DNA of 64,000 bases from Deltaproteobacteria bacterium (GTDB lineage Bacteria; Myxococcota_A; Polyangia; Nannocystales; Nannocystaceae): assembly GCA_016709225.1 (NCBI GenBank), contig JADJEE010000001.1, forward strand, positions 682,001-746,000, written 5' to 3'. Within the stretch, counting starts at the first letter, position 1. Every line of letters starts with the position of its first letter. Shown here in pieces: positions 42,712-51,488 of the stretch. The notes under the pieces are model-generated. The model was given only the letters and a program-made list of their open reading frames with translations, was not told the origin of the DNA and searched no databases. Position numbers and translations under genes: made by a program.

Positions 42712-44367
42712 ATGACCGCCCCCGAGTACAGATCGCAGCAGGCCCGCGTGTTCGTCGACGCGCTCGCCGATTCCGCGACCACCCAGCAGCAGCTCTTGCA
42801 GCAGCTGCTGGCCGACAACCGCGAGTCGGAGTTCGGCCGCGCCCACGAGTTCGCGAAGATCCGCAGCTTTGCCGAGTACCAGCGTGCAGTGCCGGTGCGA
42901 AAGTACGAGGGCTTCGAGTCGCAGATCGATCGCGTGGTCGCGGGCGAGCAGGGCGTGCTCACGACCGAGCCGGTCAAGCGCTTCTTCCTGACCTCGGGCT
43001 CGACCGCGAAGTCGAAGTACATCCCGGTCACCAACACCTTCGTGCGCGCGAAGTCGCGGGCGTTCGGCATCTACTGGGCCGAGGTGTTCGCGCGCCACCC
43101 GGCCGCCAAGGCCGGGCGCATGGTCACCAACTTCTCGGACTCCGGCGAGGCCGTGAAGGCGCCCGGCTCGGGGCTGCCGTGCAGCTCGGAGAGCGCATAC
43201 TGGGCCGGTGTGACGCGGGCGACCTCGCTCACGCAGACGCCGATCATCCCCAAGAGCGTGGCGCAGATCGGCGACTCCGACGGTCGCTACTACGCCATCG
43301 CGCGCATCCTGATGGAGGAGGACTTCAGCGTCATCATGACCCTGAACCCCAGCACCATCGTGCTGCTGTTCCAGAAGATCGCGCAGTTCGGCGCCGAGTT
43401 GGTCGCCGACGTCGCCGCCGGCGGGATATCGGAGCGCGTTCGCTGTGGCGACGAGGTGCGGCGCACCATCGCCCAGCGCTACACCGGCAACCCCGCGCGT
43501 GCCGACGCGTTGGCGGCGTTGCTGGCCGGGGAGGGGCTGCTGGCGCACCGCATGTGGCCGGCGCTGCGGCTCGCGATCTGCTGGCGCAGCCCGATGCTGC
43601 AGCCCTACCTCGAGCTGCTCGCGCCGCAGCTGGTCGACGTCGCCGCGCGCGACTACATCCTCATGGCCTCCGAGGGGGTGATGGCGATCCCGATCGAGGA
43701 CGAACGCAGCGGTGGGCCGCTGGCGGTCGGCGTGCACGTCTACGAGTTCATCCCCGAGGAGCAGTACGGCCGCGCGGATGCCGAGGTGCTGCTGCCGCAC
43801 CAGCTCGAGGACGGCAAGACCTACGTGCTGGTGCTGACCAACGGCAGTGGGTTGTATCGCTACGACATCGGCGATGTGGTGCGCGTGCGCGGCTTCGTCG
43901 GGACCACGCCGTGCATCGAGTTCCTCCACCGTGCGGGCGCGACCTGCTCGCTGACCGGCGAGAAGCTCACCGAGGATCAGGTCACGCAGGCGGTCCGCGA
44001 CGTCGCGCGGGCGCTGGACCTCAAGCTCGCCGGCTTCACGCTCGCGCCGGCCCGGGGTGGCTTCCCGCGCTATGTCGCCTACGTCGAGTTCGACGGCGAG
44101 GTCGAACGCCGCCACCTGCAGGCCTTCCCCGAGCGGCTCGACGACGCGCTCGAGCAGCACAACATCGAGTACGGCGGCAAGCGCTCGTCACAGCGCCTGG
44201 CCGCGCCCGAGCTCGCGGTCGTGCGCGCCGGTGGCTACGACGCGCGGCGTCGGCAGCGGCTGGCGGGCGGCACCAGCGACAGCCAGATCAAGCCCACCCA
44301 CCTCAGCCGCGATCCCGACTTCGGCGATCAGTTCGACATCGTCGAGCGCTTCCATGGCAATCCGTGA
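42712..44367 (+). CDS. GH3-family acyl-adenylating amide synthetase
   Basis: 551-residue member of the GH3 (auxin-responsive) branch of the acyl-adenylate superfamily. The three nucleotide-binding blocks are visible: FLTSGSTAKSKYIPVT, YILMASEGVMAIPI and LYRYDIGDVVRV. GH3 enzymes adenylate a carboxylic acid and transfer the acyl group to an amino acid nitrogen. Plant GH3 proteins use jasmonate, auxin or benzoates; bacterial members are little studied. The start codon directly follows the upstream stop (TAGATG), and the next gene overlaps its end by 14 bases. Acid and amine substrates are unknown. Confidence 0.92.
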   Translation: MTAPEYRSQQARVFVDALADSATTQQQLLQQLLADNRESEFGRAHEFAKIRSFAEYQRAVPVRKYEGFESQIDRVVAGEQGVLTTEPVKRFFLTSGSTAKSKYIPVTNTFVRAKSRAFGIYWAEVFARHPAAKAGRMVTNFSDSGEAVKAPGSGLPCSSESAYWAGVTRATSLTQTPIIPKSVAQIGDSDGRYYAIARILMEEDFSVIMTLNPSTIVLLFQKIAQFGAELVADVAAGGISERVRCGDEVRRTIAQRYTGNPARADALAALLAGEGLLAHRMWPALRLAICWRSPMLQPYLELLAPQLVDVAARDYILMASEGVMAIPIEDERSGGPLAVGVHVYEFIPEEQYGRADAEVLLPHQLEDGKTYVLVLTNGSGLYRYDIGDVVRVRGFVGTTPCIEFLHRAGATCSLTGEKLTEDQVTQAVRDVARALDLKLAGFTLAPARGGFPRYVAYVEFDGEVERRHLQAFPERLDDALEQHNIEYGGKRSSQRLAAPELAVVRAGGYDARRRQRLAGGTSDSQIKPTHLSRDPDFGDQFDIVERFHGNP

Positions 44368-45460
44368 GATCGAGCTGTGGCCGCTGCGGATCCCCTTCCG
44401 CGGCAGCTTCGGCCACGCCGCCTCGACCCGCGACGCTGGCGAGCCGGTGCTGGTGCGGCTGGTCGACGAGGCCGGGCGACAGGGCTGGGGCGAGGCGCTG
44501 CCGCGGCCCTACGTCACCGGCGAGGACGTCGGGAGCGTGCTCGACCGCGACGGCCCGGCGATTGCCTCGCGCCTGCGCGCGCTCGATCTCGACGACGTCG
44601 CGGGCACGATCGCGTGGCTGCGACGGGCGATCGACGAACACGTCGACGCGCTGGCCGCCTTTGGTGCCTTCGAGCTCGCGCTGCTCGATCTCGTGGGCCA
44701 GCGCGCCGGTGTGTCGCTGCTCGACCTGCTGGGTGGCGCCCACGGGGCCGCGCTGCCGGCCGGCATCGTGATCGGCTTCGAGGTCGCGACCGACAAGCTC
44801 GCGCGTCACTGCGCGGCGCTGCGCTTCGGCGGTCGCAGGCACGTCAAGGTGAAGATCGGTGCCGACGACGACGAGGCACGGCTGGCGATCATCGCCGGCG
44901 TGCTGAAGGATCTGCCGCTGCGGCTCGATGCCAACGCGGCGTGGAGCGCACAGGAGGCGATCGCGCGGCTGTCGGGCCTCACACGCTTCGCGATCGCGTC
45001 GGTCGAGCAGCCGGTCGGCAAGCACGACCTCGCGGGCCTGCGCCGGATCCGGCGCGAGCTCGGGCTGCGCGTGATGGCCGACGAGTCGGTGTGCAGCCTC
45101 GATGATGCCCGCCGCCTGGTCGAGGCCGAGGCCTGCGACATCTTCAACGTGCGCCTGGGCAAGATGGGCGGCGCGCTCGGGGCCGCCCGCATCTGCGCGT
45201 TCGCGGCGACCGCCGGCGTGGCGCTGCACCTGGGCACCATGGTCGGCGAGACCGGCGTGCTGTCGGTCGCCTCCGAGCGCTTCGGCCAGGCCACGCCCGG
45301 GTTTGATTGCCTCGATGGAAAGGGGCAAAATGCGTTCCTGCTCGCCGAGGACATCCTCGAGCCCGACGTCGAGATCTCCGCATCTGCGCCGGGTCTCGGC
45401 CTTCGCGTCAGCGAGGCACGGGTGCGGGCCCACGCGATCGCACCCGTGCGACGCTGCTAG
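44354..45460 (+). CDS. Enolase-superfamily epimerase (muconate-lactonising group)
   Basis: 368-residue enzyme of the MLE/dipeptide-epimerase/OSBS group. The N-terminal capping domain is followed by the barrel. HVKVKIG gives the KxK base pair, LRLDANAAW, ASVEQPV and MADESVC give the three metal ligands (D, E, D). At the sixth strand, where most family members have Lys (ALKIAK), the sequence is NVRLGKMGG, so Arg may replace the second catalytic base. Close family members abstract an alpha-proton next to a carboxylate, for example N-acyl amino acid racemases or Ala-Glu epimerases. It overlaps GH3 and could act on a GH3-made N-acyl amino acid. Confidence 0.85.
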   Translation: MAIREIELWPLRIPFRGSFGHAASTRDAGEPVLVRLVDEAGRQGWGEALPRPYVTGEDVGSVLDRDGPAIASRLRALDLDDVAGTIAWLRRAIDEHVDALAAFGAFELALLDLVGQRAGVSLLDLLGGAHGAALPAGIVIGFEVATDKLARHCAALRFGGRRHVKVKIGADDDEARLAIIAGVLKDLPLRLDANAAWSAQEAIARLSGLTRFAIASVEQPVGKHDLAGLRRIRRELGLRVMADESVCSLDDARRLVEAEACDIFNVRLGKMGGALGAARICAFAATAGVALHLGTMVGETGVLSVASERFGQATPGFDCLDGKGQNAFLLAEDILEPDVEISASAPGLGLRVSEARVRAHAIAPVRRC

Positions 45461-45498
45461 CCGCTCCACTTCTTCACACCGAGAACGAAGCCATCCGC

Positions 45499-45735
45499 AT
45501 GTCGACCCAGGACGAACTGCTCACGTACATCAAGACCGAGCTCACGCAGAACGCGGGGGACCTCGACGCCGAAACCAACCTCGCGGGCGTGGTCGACTCG
45601 ACCGCGGTGATGGAGATCGTGGTGTGGATCGAGGGCAAGTACGGCTTCGACGTCGAGATCGACGACATCCAACCCGACAACTTCGGTAGCGTGGCCAAGC
45701 TGGTCGCGTACATCGAGTCGCACCGCAAGAAGTGA
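45499..45735 (+). CDS. Acyl carrier protein
   Basis: 78-residue acidic helical protein with the phosphopantetheine site GVVDSTAVMEIV (Ser of DS). The following helix (WIEGKYGFDVEIDDIQPDNFGSVAKLV) completes the four-helix ACP fold. It is not the housekeeping AcpP, which has DSLDTVE. A stand-alone ACP between an epimerase and an acyl ligase implies that an acyl chain is loaded by the neighbouring ligase. It begins 38 bases after the epimerase stop. Confidence 0.92.
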   Translation: MSTQDELLTYIKTELTQNAGDLDAETNLAGVVDSTAVMEIVVWIEGKYGFDVEIDDIQPDNFGSVAKLVAYIESHRKK

Positions 45736-45747
45736 AGGGGCTGCCGC

Positions 45748-47316
45748 GTGCCCATGCGTCTGTTCGAGCTGCTCCGCCAAAGTGCCGCGCGCTGGCCCGA
45801 CAAGCCCGCCGCGGTGTTCCCCGGTCGTGAAAGCATCAGCTTCGCCGAGCTCGATCGGCGCAGCGATCAGGTGGCGCTGCGCCTGCGCCGGGTCGGCGTG
45901 GGGGCCGGCGATCGCGTGGCGATGTTCCACGACAACTCGCTGCCGGCGCTGGTGTGGTTCTGGGGCATCTTGAAGTCGGGCGCGCAGAACGTCGACGTGC
46001 CGACCTTGGCCGGCCGCGCGACCATCCAGGGCGTGCTCGACGAGGCGCGACCGCGGGCGATCGCGGTCGATGCGAAGCAGCTGCCGAAGATCCTCGACGG
46101 CGAGGAGCCGGTGAAGCTGCCGCCGATCTGGCTCTCGACCGCCGACGCCGAGCCGTTCGCGAAGGCCCGCGAGGCCGGGTTGCACGTGCTCGATGACATC
46201 CTCGCCCACGAACGCGGCGAGCGCTTCGAGCCGGACGGCGACGCCGACGACGTCGCGATGATCGTCTACACCTCGGGCACCACCGGCCGTCCCAACGGCG
46301 TGATGCTCAGCCACACCAACTTCATCTCCAACCTCGCCGCCGCCAACGAGCTGATGCAGCGCTCGGATCGCGACAGCATCTTGGTGGTGGTGCCGCTCTA
46401 TTACATCCACGGCCGCATGCAGCTGCTGCTGCACGCGATGCTCGGCGGTACGGTGTACTTCTCGGCCGGCTTCCAGTTCCCCCAGAAGGTGCTGATGGAG
46501 CTCACCGAGTACGGCACCACCGGCTTCTCGGGCGTGCCGTACCACTTCAAGCAGCTGCTCGATCGCAGCAAGATCGCCGCGACGCCGCCGCCGGCCCTCG
46601 AGTACGTGCTCGTCACCGGCGGCGCGCTCACGCCCGACGAGCTCGATCGACTGCACGGGGCGATCCCCGGCGCCGCCATCCATCTCGCGTACGGGCAGAC
46701 CGAGGCCGCGCCGCGCATCACGTGGGTCGGCCCCGACGATCTATTCCGCAAGCGCGGCGGACTCGGCCGCGCGCTGCCGGGCGTGACGCTCGAGATCCTC
46801 GGCGGCGACGGCGAGCCGGTCGGCGCCAACGTGGTCGGCGAGGTGGTCGCGTCGGGCCCCAACATCATGAAGGGCTACGTGTCCGGCGACGAGCGGGCGC
46901 TGGGCAAGATCGACGAGCGCGGTCGCCTGCGCACCGGCGACCTCGGCTACCTCGACGACGACGGCCACCTGTTCCTGGCCGGTCGCAGCTCCGAGATGAT
47001 CAAGAGCGCTGGCGAGCGCATCTTCCCGCAGGAGATCGAGGGCGTGATCGCCAAGCACCCGCGGGTGCGCGAGGTCGCCGTGATCGGGCTGCCCGATCCG
47101 ATGCTCGGCGAGCGCATCGCCGCCTACGTGTGCCTGAGCGAGGGCCCGGCGGTCGAGCTGGCTGAGTTCCGCCAGCACTGCCTGTCGGCGCTGCCGTTCG
47201 TGCGCGTGCCTCGGACCTTCGAGATCGTCGACGACCTGCCGCGCACCGACTCCGGCAAGGTCAGCCGCGCCAAGCTCAAGCAGCAGGTGCTCGGCAAGCC
47301 CGCGGAGCCGGTGTGA
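45748..47316 (+). CDS. AMP-dependent acyl-CoA/acyl-ACP ligase
   Basis: 522-residue ANL-superfamily ligase. A3 reads IVYTSGTTGRPNGVMLSH, A5 YGQTEAAPRI, A7 GRLRTGDLGYLDDDGHL, A8 GRSSEMIKSAGERIFPQEIE, and A10 RTDSGKVSRAKL (catalytic Lys). It activates an unknown acid to acyl-AMP and transfers it to CoA or the preceding ACP. The start GTG 45748 has AAGGGG about seven bases upstream; ATG 45754 is possible. It overlaps the UbiD gene by four bases (GTGA). Confidence 0.92.
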   Translation: MPMRLFELLRQSAARWPDKPAAVFPGRESISFAELDRRSDQVALRLRRVGVGAGDRVAMFHDNSLPALVWFWGILKSGAQNVDVPTLAGRATIQGVLDEARPRAIAVDAKQLPKILDGEEPVKLPPIWLSTADAEPFAKAREAGLHVLDDILAHERGERFEPDGDADDVAMIVYTSGTTGRPNGVMLSHTNFISNLAAANELMQRSDRDSILVVVPLYYIHGRMQLLLHAMLGGTVYFSAGFQFPQKVLMELTEYGTTGFSGVPYHFKQLLDRSKIAATPPPALEYVLVTGGALTPDELDRLHGAIPGAAIHLAYGQTEAAPRITWVGPDDLFRKRGGLGRALPGVTLEILGGDGEPVGANVVGEVVASGPNIMKGYVSGDERALGKIDERGRLRTGDLGYLDDDGHLFLAGRSSEMIKSAGERIFPQEIEGVIAKHPRVREVAVIGLPDPMLGERIAAYVCLSEGPAVELAEFRQHCLSALPFVRVPRTFEIVDDLPRTDSGKVSRAKLKQQVLGKPAEPV

Positions 47317-48689
47317 CGACGCCCTCCGACGCCGACCTGCGCTCGTTCCTCGCCGCGGTGAAGGGCGCGCGCCCGTCGGACCTGCTGCGGGTCGAGCACG
47401 AGGTCGACCCCGAGCACGAGACCGCCGCGATCCTCACGCTGCTCGAAGGCCGCCAGCGCTCGCCGATCCTCTACTTCGAGCACGTGCGCGGCTGCGCGTG
47501 GCCGCTGGTCACCAACGTGTGCGGCTCGATGGGGCGGCTGGCGCTCGGGCTCGGCTGCGGCATCAAGGAGGTCGCGGCCCGCTACGCCGACGCGGCCCGC
47601 CGTCCGCACCCGCCGGTGGTGGTCGAGGACGCCGCGGTGCATGCGTGCGCGATGGAGGGCGACGCGGTCGACCTCCATCGCTTCCCGGCGCTGCGCTACC
47701 ACGAAGACGACGCGCCGCAGCCGTACCTCACCGCGGCGATCGTGGTCGCACGCGACCCGGACGATGGTGTCACCAACCTCAGCTACCACCGCCTGATGAT
47801 CGCCGGACGCGATCGCTGCGGCATCTACATCGAGCCCGGTCGCCACCTCGACGGCATCCTGCGCAAGCACGTGGCGGCCGGCCGTGATCTGCCGGTCGCG
47901 GTGATCCTTGGCGCCCATCCGGCGTGGAGCCTGGGCGCGCTGTTCTCGGGGCCGGCCGCGACCGACGAGTACGACATCATCGGCGGCATGCTCGGCGCGC
48001 CGCTGCCGGTGGTGCGCTGCCGGCACGATCGCGAGCTGCTGGTGCCCGCCAACGCCGAGTTCGTGCTCGAGGGCCGCATCGCGGTCGGCGAGACCATGGA
48101 CGAGGGCCCGTTCGGCGAGTTCACCGGCTACGGCACCGGTCGCACCCGCTCACCGGTGCTGCACGTCAGCGCGATCCGTCACCGCGAGCAGCCGATCGTG
48201 CAAGACATCGTCTCGGGCCACCTCGAGCACCTGATGCTGTCGATGCCCGCGCTCGAGCACCGCTGCCTGCGCGATGCGACCGCGGTCGCACCCGGTGTCA
48301 CCAAGGTCGCGCTGGTGGCCCCGCTCACCGCAGTGGTGGCGTTGCGCAAGCAGGACGACGACGAACCGCGGCGCATCGCCGACGCGCTGCTGCAGGATGT
48401 CTACAGCAAGGTCGTGATCGTCGTCGACGACGACGTCGAGCCCTCCGACATGGCGCGGGTCATGGCTGCGATTGCGCTGTCGTGTCAGCCCCACCGCCAC
48501 GTGCGGGTCATCGAGGGCCTGCGCGGGACCCCGCTCGATCCTTCGTGCGTCGACGAGCACGGCACCAGCAGCAAGCTGGCGATCGACGCCACCCGGCCGC
48601 TCGCGCCGGTGCGCGCGGTGACGAAGAATCGCATCCCGCAGGCGGTGCTCGATCGCATCGATCTGGCGGCGCTGCTCGGGCGGCGGTGA
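47313..48689 (+). CDS. UbiD-family prenylated-FMN decarboxylase
   Basis: 458-residue enzyme that decarboxylates (or carboxylates) unsaturated or aromatic acids using prenylated FMN. The prFMN/metal region has NLSYHRLMIAGRDRCGIYI, and the catalytic Glu blocks are EFVLEGRI and DEGPFGEFTGY, with the Arg upstream. The length is close to UbiD (about 490). The maturase UbiX, which makes prFMN, is not in the window. It overlaps the ligase and antiporter genes by four bases each. It could remove a carboxylate from the pathway intermediate. Substrate unknown; the housekeeping ubiquinone role is less likely in this context. Confidence 0.9.
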   Translation: MTTPSDADLRSFLAAVKGARPSDLLRVEHEVDPEHETAAILTLLEGRQRSPILYFEHVRGCAWPLVTNVCGSMGRLALGLGCGIKEVAARYADAARRPHPPVVVEDAAVHACAMEGDAVDLHRFPALRYHEDDAPQPYLTAAIVVARDPDDGVTNLSYHRLMIAGRDRCGIYIEPGRHLDGILRKHVAAGRDLPVAVILGAHPAWSLGALFSGPAATDEYDIIGGMLGAPLPVVRCRHDRELLVPANAEFVLEGRIAVGETMDEGPFGEFTGYGTGRTRSPVLHVSAIRHREQPIVQDIVSGHLEHLMLSMPALEHRCLRDATAVAPGVTKVALVAPLTAVVALRKQDDDEPRRIADALLQDVYSKVVIVVDDDVEPSDMARVMAAIALSCQPHRHVRVIEGLRGTPLDPSCVDEHGTSSKLAIDATRPLAPVRAVTKNRIPQAVLDRIDLAALLGRR

Positions 48690-50776
48690 GCCAGGCGATG
48701 GGGCTCGTCGCCGTCGGCGCGGTGTCGCCGTTCGTGCAGGACCTCGCGATCGCGCTGGGCGTCGCGGCGGTGACCTCGGCGCTGTGTCGACGCTTCGGTC
48801 AGCCGGCGGTGCTGGGCTACCTGCTGGCCGGGCTCATCGTCGGGCCGTACCTGCCGGTGCCTTTGTTCGCGGACCCCGCGCGCATGCAGGCGCTGTCGGA
48901 GTTCGGGGTGGTGCTCGTCATGTTCGGCATCGGGCTGCACTTCAGCCCCGCCGACCTCTCGAAGGCGATCCCACGCGCGGGCGTGGTCGGCTTGGTGCAG
49001 ATCAGCCTGATGGCGTGGTTCGGGCTGGTGATCGGCGGGCTGCTGGGCTTCACGACCCTCGGCAGCTTGTTCCTCGGCGCGGGTCTGTCGATCTCGAGCA
49101 CGATGGTGGTGGCCAAGGCATTGGCCGATACGCCGGTGTCCGAGCCGGTGGTCGAGCTGGTCTACGGCGTGCTGGTGATCCAAGACCTCGTTGCCGTGGT
49201 GATGATTGCGGCGCTCACGACCGCGGCCTCGGGGGCCGGGCTGCAGGCCGGCGAGCTCGCGCTGACGATCGCGCAGCTGCTCGGCTTCCTGCTCGCACTG
49301 GTGGCGGCGGGCTCGATCGTGGTGCCGCGGTTGCTGCGGCCGGTGGCGGCGATGGGCCACCCCGAGACGCTGCTCGTGGTCGCGGTCGGACTCTGCTTCG
49401 TGCTCGGCATGGTGGCGGTGCAGGCCGGCTACTCGGTCGCGCTCGGTGCCTTCGTGGCGGGCTCGTTGGTCGCACAGTCGGGCATCGGCGAGCGCGTCGA
49501 GACGCTGGTGACGCCGGTGCGAGACCTGTTCGCGGCGGTGTTCTTCGTGTCGATCGGCATGATGGTCGATCCCGCGGTGGTTCCTTCCGTGGGTCTGATC
49601 GCGCTGGGGCTGTCGGTGGTCATCGTGGTCGGGCAGCTGGTCGCGGTCACGCTGGCCGGCTTCCTCGGCGGGCGACGGCTGCGGGTCGCGCTGCAGGCCG
49701 GCCTGGTGCTGGGGCAGATCGGCGAGTTCTCGTTCATCCTCGCGCAGCTCGGCGCCGACAAGGGCGTGGTCGATCCGCGGCTGGTACCGATGATCGTGCT
49801 GGCCGCGATCGTGACCGCGATGACGACCCCGGTCGCGATCCGGCACGCCGATGCGATCGCGGGCTTCGTCGAGCGACGGCTGCCCGCGCGGGCCCACACC
49901 GTGATCGCGCTGTGGGGCACGTGGCTCGAGGCGCTGCGCAAGGCCCAGGCCGGTCGACGCATCGAGGGCGTGCGCCGGTGGATCCTGCTGGCGCTCGTCG
50001 ATGCCGCGATCGTGGTGGCGATCCTCGTCGGCACTGCGATCGTCGAGCCCCGGCTCGAGGTGTGGCTGGCCAAGCTCGGCGTCGGTCTCGAGGGCAGCGC
50101 GATCGTGATCGGCATCGGCAGTGCGTTCGCGTGCGCGCCGTTCGTGATCGGCATCATCCGCTGCGTGCGGGCGCTGGCGACCGCGCTGGCCGAGGCCGCG
50201 CTGCCGCGACCGAATGCGACCGATGGCGAGCGACCGGTCACCGATCTCGCGTTCGCGCCGCGGCAGGTGCTGCGGGTGGTCATCGGGCTGTTCGCCTCGC
50301 TGGCGCTGGCGCTGCCGATGATGGCGATCACGCAGCCGTTCGTGCCGCCGTGGATCGCCGCGCCGCTGGTGCTCGCGCTGCTGGCTCTGGTGGTGGTCAC
50401 GCTGGCGCGCCGCGCCGGTGCGCTCGATGGCCACGTGCGGGCGGGCGCGCAGGTGGTCTCGGAGCTGCTGCGTCGCGGCGCGCAGGCGGCCGCACCGACG
50501 GAGGCGGCGACCGAGGACACGCGCTTCGATCAAGTGCTGCCGGGGCTCGGCGACATCACGCCGTGCACGTTGGCCGCGACCTCGTCGGCCTGCGGGCGCA
50601 CGCTCGGGCAGATCGATCTGCGCGGCCGCACCGGCGCGATCGTGCTGGCGATCGAGCGCGACGACGCCCACATCGTGGTGCCGTCGTCGGCCCAAGAGCT
50701 GCGCGCCGGCGACGTGCTCGCGCTGGTCGGCTCGCGCGAGGCCATCGCCGCCGCGCTCGAGCTGCTGAAGGCGTGA
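48686..50776 (+). CDS. CPA2-family monovalent cation/proton antiporter with RCK_C domain
   Basis: 696-residue membrane protein with about 12 helices in the first 400 residues (Kef/NhaA2-like), a further membrane block near 430-600, and a C-terminal TrkA-C/RCK_C domain (LGQIDLRGRTGAIVLAIERDD ... LRAGDVLALVGS). It would move Na+ or K+ against H+ or export a charged compound. GTG 48686 overlaps the UbiD stop by four bases (GTGA). Its place at the end of the operon suggests pH/ion homeostasis or export linked to the product; this is inference. Confidence 0.88.
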   Translation: MSQAMGLVAVGAVSPFVQDLAIALGVAAVTSALCRRFGQPAVLGYLLAGLIVGPYLPVPLFADPARMQALSEFGVVLVMFGIGLHFSPADLSKAIPRAGVVGLVQISLMAWFGLVIGGLLGFTTLGSLFLGAGLSISSTMVVAKALADTPVSEPVVELVYGVLVIQDLVAVVMIAALTTAASGAGLQAGELALTIAQLLGFLLALVAAGSIVVPRLLRPVAAMGHPETLLVVAVGLCFVLGMVAVQAGYSVALGAFVAGSLVAQSGIGERVETLVTPVRDLFAAVFFVSIGMMVDPAVVPSVGLIALGLSVVIVVGQLVAVTLAGFLGGRRLRVALQAGLVLGQIGEFSFILAQLGADKGVVDPRLVPMIVLAAIVTAMTTPVAIRHADAIAGFVERRLPARAHTVIALWGTWLEALRKAQAGRRIEGVRRWILLALVDAAIVVAILVGTAIVEPRLEVWLAKLGVGLEGSAIVIGIGSAFACAPFVIGIIRCVRALATALAEAALPRPNATDGERPVTDLAFAPRQVLRVVIGLFASLALALPMMAITQPFVPPWIAAPLVLALLALVVVTLARRAGALDGHVRAGAQVVSELLRRGAQAAAPTEAATEDTRFDQVLPGLGDITPCTLAATSSACGRTLGQIDLRGRTGAIVLAIERDDAHIVVPSSAQELRAGDVLALVGSREAIAAALELLKA

Positions 50777-50821
50777 TCGCGGGAACCGCTGCGTGGTGCC
50801 GCGGGTGTCACGGGGCCGTCC

Positions 50822-51391
50822 ATGCCACACGCCGCTCGCTTCGTCCTCGCCTCGTTCGTCCTGTGGTTGCCGCTGGCGTGCGCCCACGGGGCCCCGCCGT
50901 CCCCGGCGGTCGCGTCGGTGCCGAGCTCGCCATCGGCCGTTGCGCCACCGGCCGTGGGCGAGCGGCTGCTCGTCGACCCGCAGGCGTGGCCGCAGCTGTC
51001 GAGCGCGCTCGTGGGCAGCTGGCGCGGACCCGACGATCGCGTGCGCCTCGAGTCGCTCGCGATCGCCAACGGCTCGGCGCTGCTGCAGCGCTGGCGCTTC
51101 GCTGGCGGCGGCGAGACCATCGACGTCTTCTTCGCCGACGGCGAGGGCATGGGCGTCACGCACTACTGCAACCAGGGCAACCAGGCCACGCTGCAGGCGG
51201 TCGCACGCGAGGGCGACGCGTGGGTGTTCGAGCAGCGCGGCGTCACCAACTTCGTGGCCGGATCGAGCGCGCTGTGCCGGCTCTCCGTGCGCGTGCAGGA
51301 CGACGCGCTGAGCATGGACGAGCAGTACTGCGATGCGACGGGCACGCCGGTCGGCGCGCCCGAGCGGGTGGCATTCACGCGGATGCCGTGA
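50822..51391 (+). CDS. Secreted or lipid-anchored hypothetical protein (DUF6265-like)
   Basis: 189 residues with signal MPHAARFVLASFVLWLPLAC (possible lipobox), a Pro/Ala/Ser linker, and a compact beta-rich domain: LSSALVGSWRGPDDRVRLESL, ETIDVFFADGEGMGVTHYCNQGNQA, WVFEQRGVTNF. The shape is that of small DUF6265/lipocalin-like domains. Three Cys occur in the mature part. It starts 45 bases after the antiporter stop, so may be at the end of the same transcript. Function unknown. Confidence 0.7.
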   Translation: MPHAARFVLASFVLWLPLACAHGAPPSPAVASVPSSPSAVAPPAVGERLLVDPQAWPQLSSALVGSWRGPDDRVRLESLAIANGSALLQRWRFAGGGETIDVFFADGEGMGVTHYCNQGNQATLQAVAREGDAWVFEQRGVTNFVAGSSALCRLSVRVQDDALSMDEQYCDATGTPVGAPERVAFTRMP

Positions 51392-51488
51392 ATTCCGCGG
51401 CGCTGCTCCACGTTGCTGTGGGCGAGTGCACAGCGGGGTGGCACCCGCTTCGAATCGAGGCGCCCGCGGGTCCGTCGGCAGCGGGTGC

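Noticed and set aside
47924..48685. 5' extension of the antiporter frame over the UbiD gene
   Set aside because: The extension is Arg-rich and lies in a shadow frame of UbiD; GTG 48686 begins protein-like membrane sequence.
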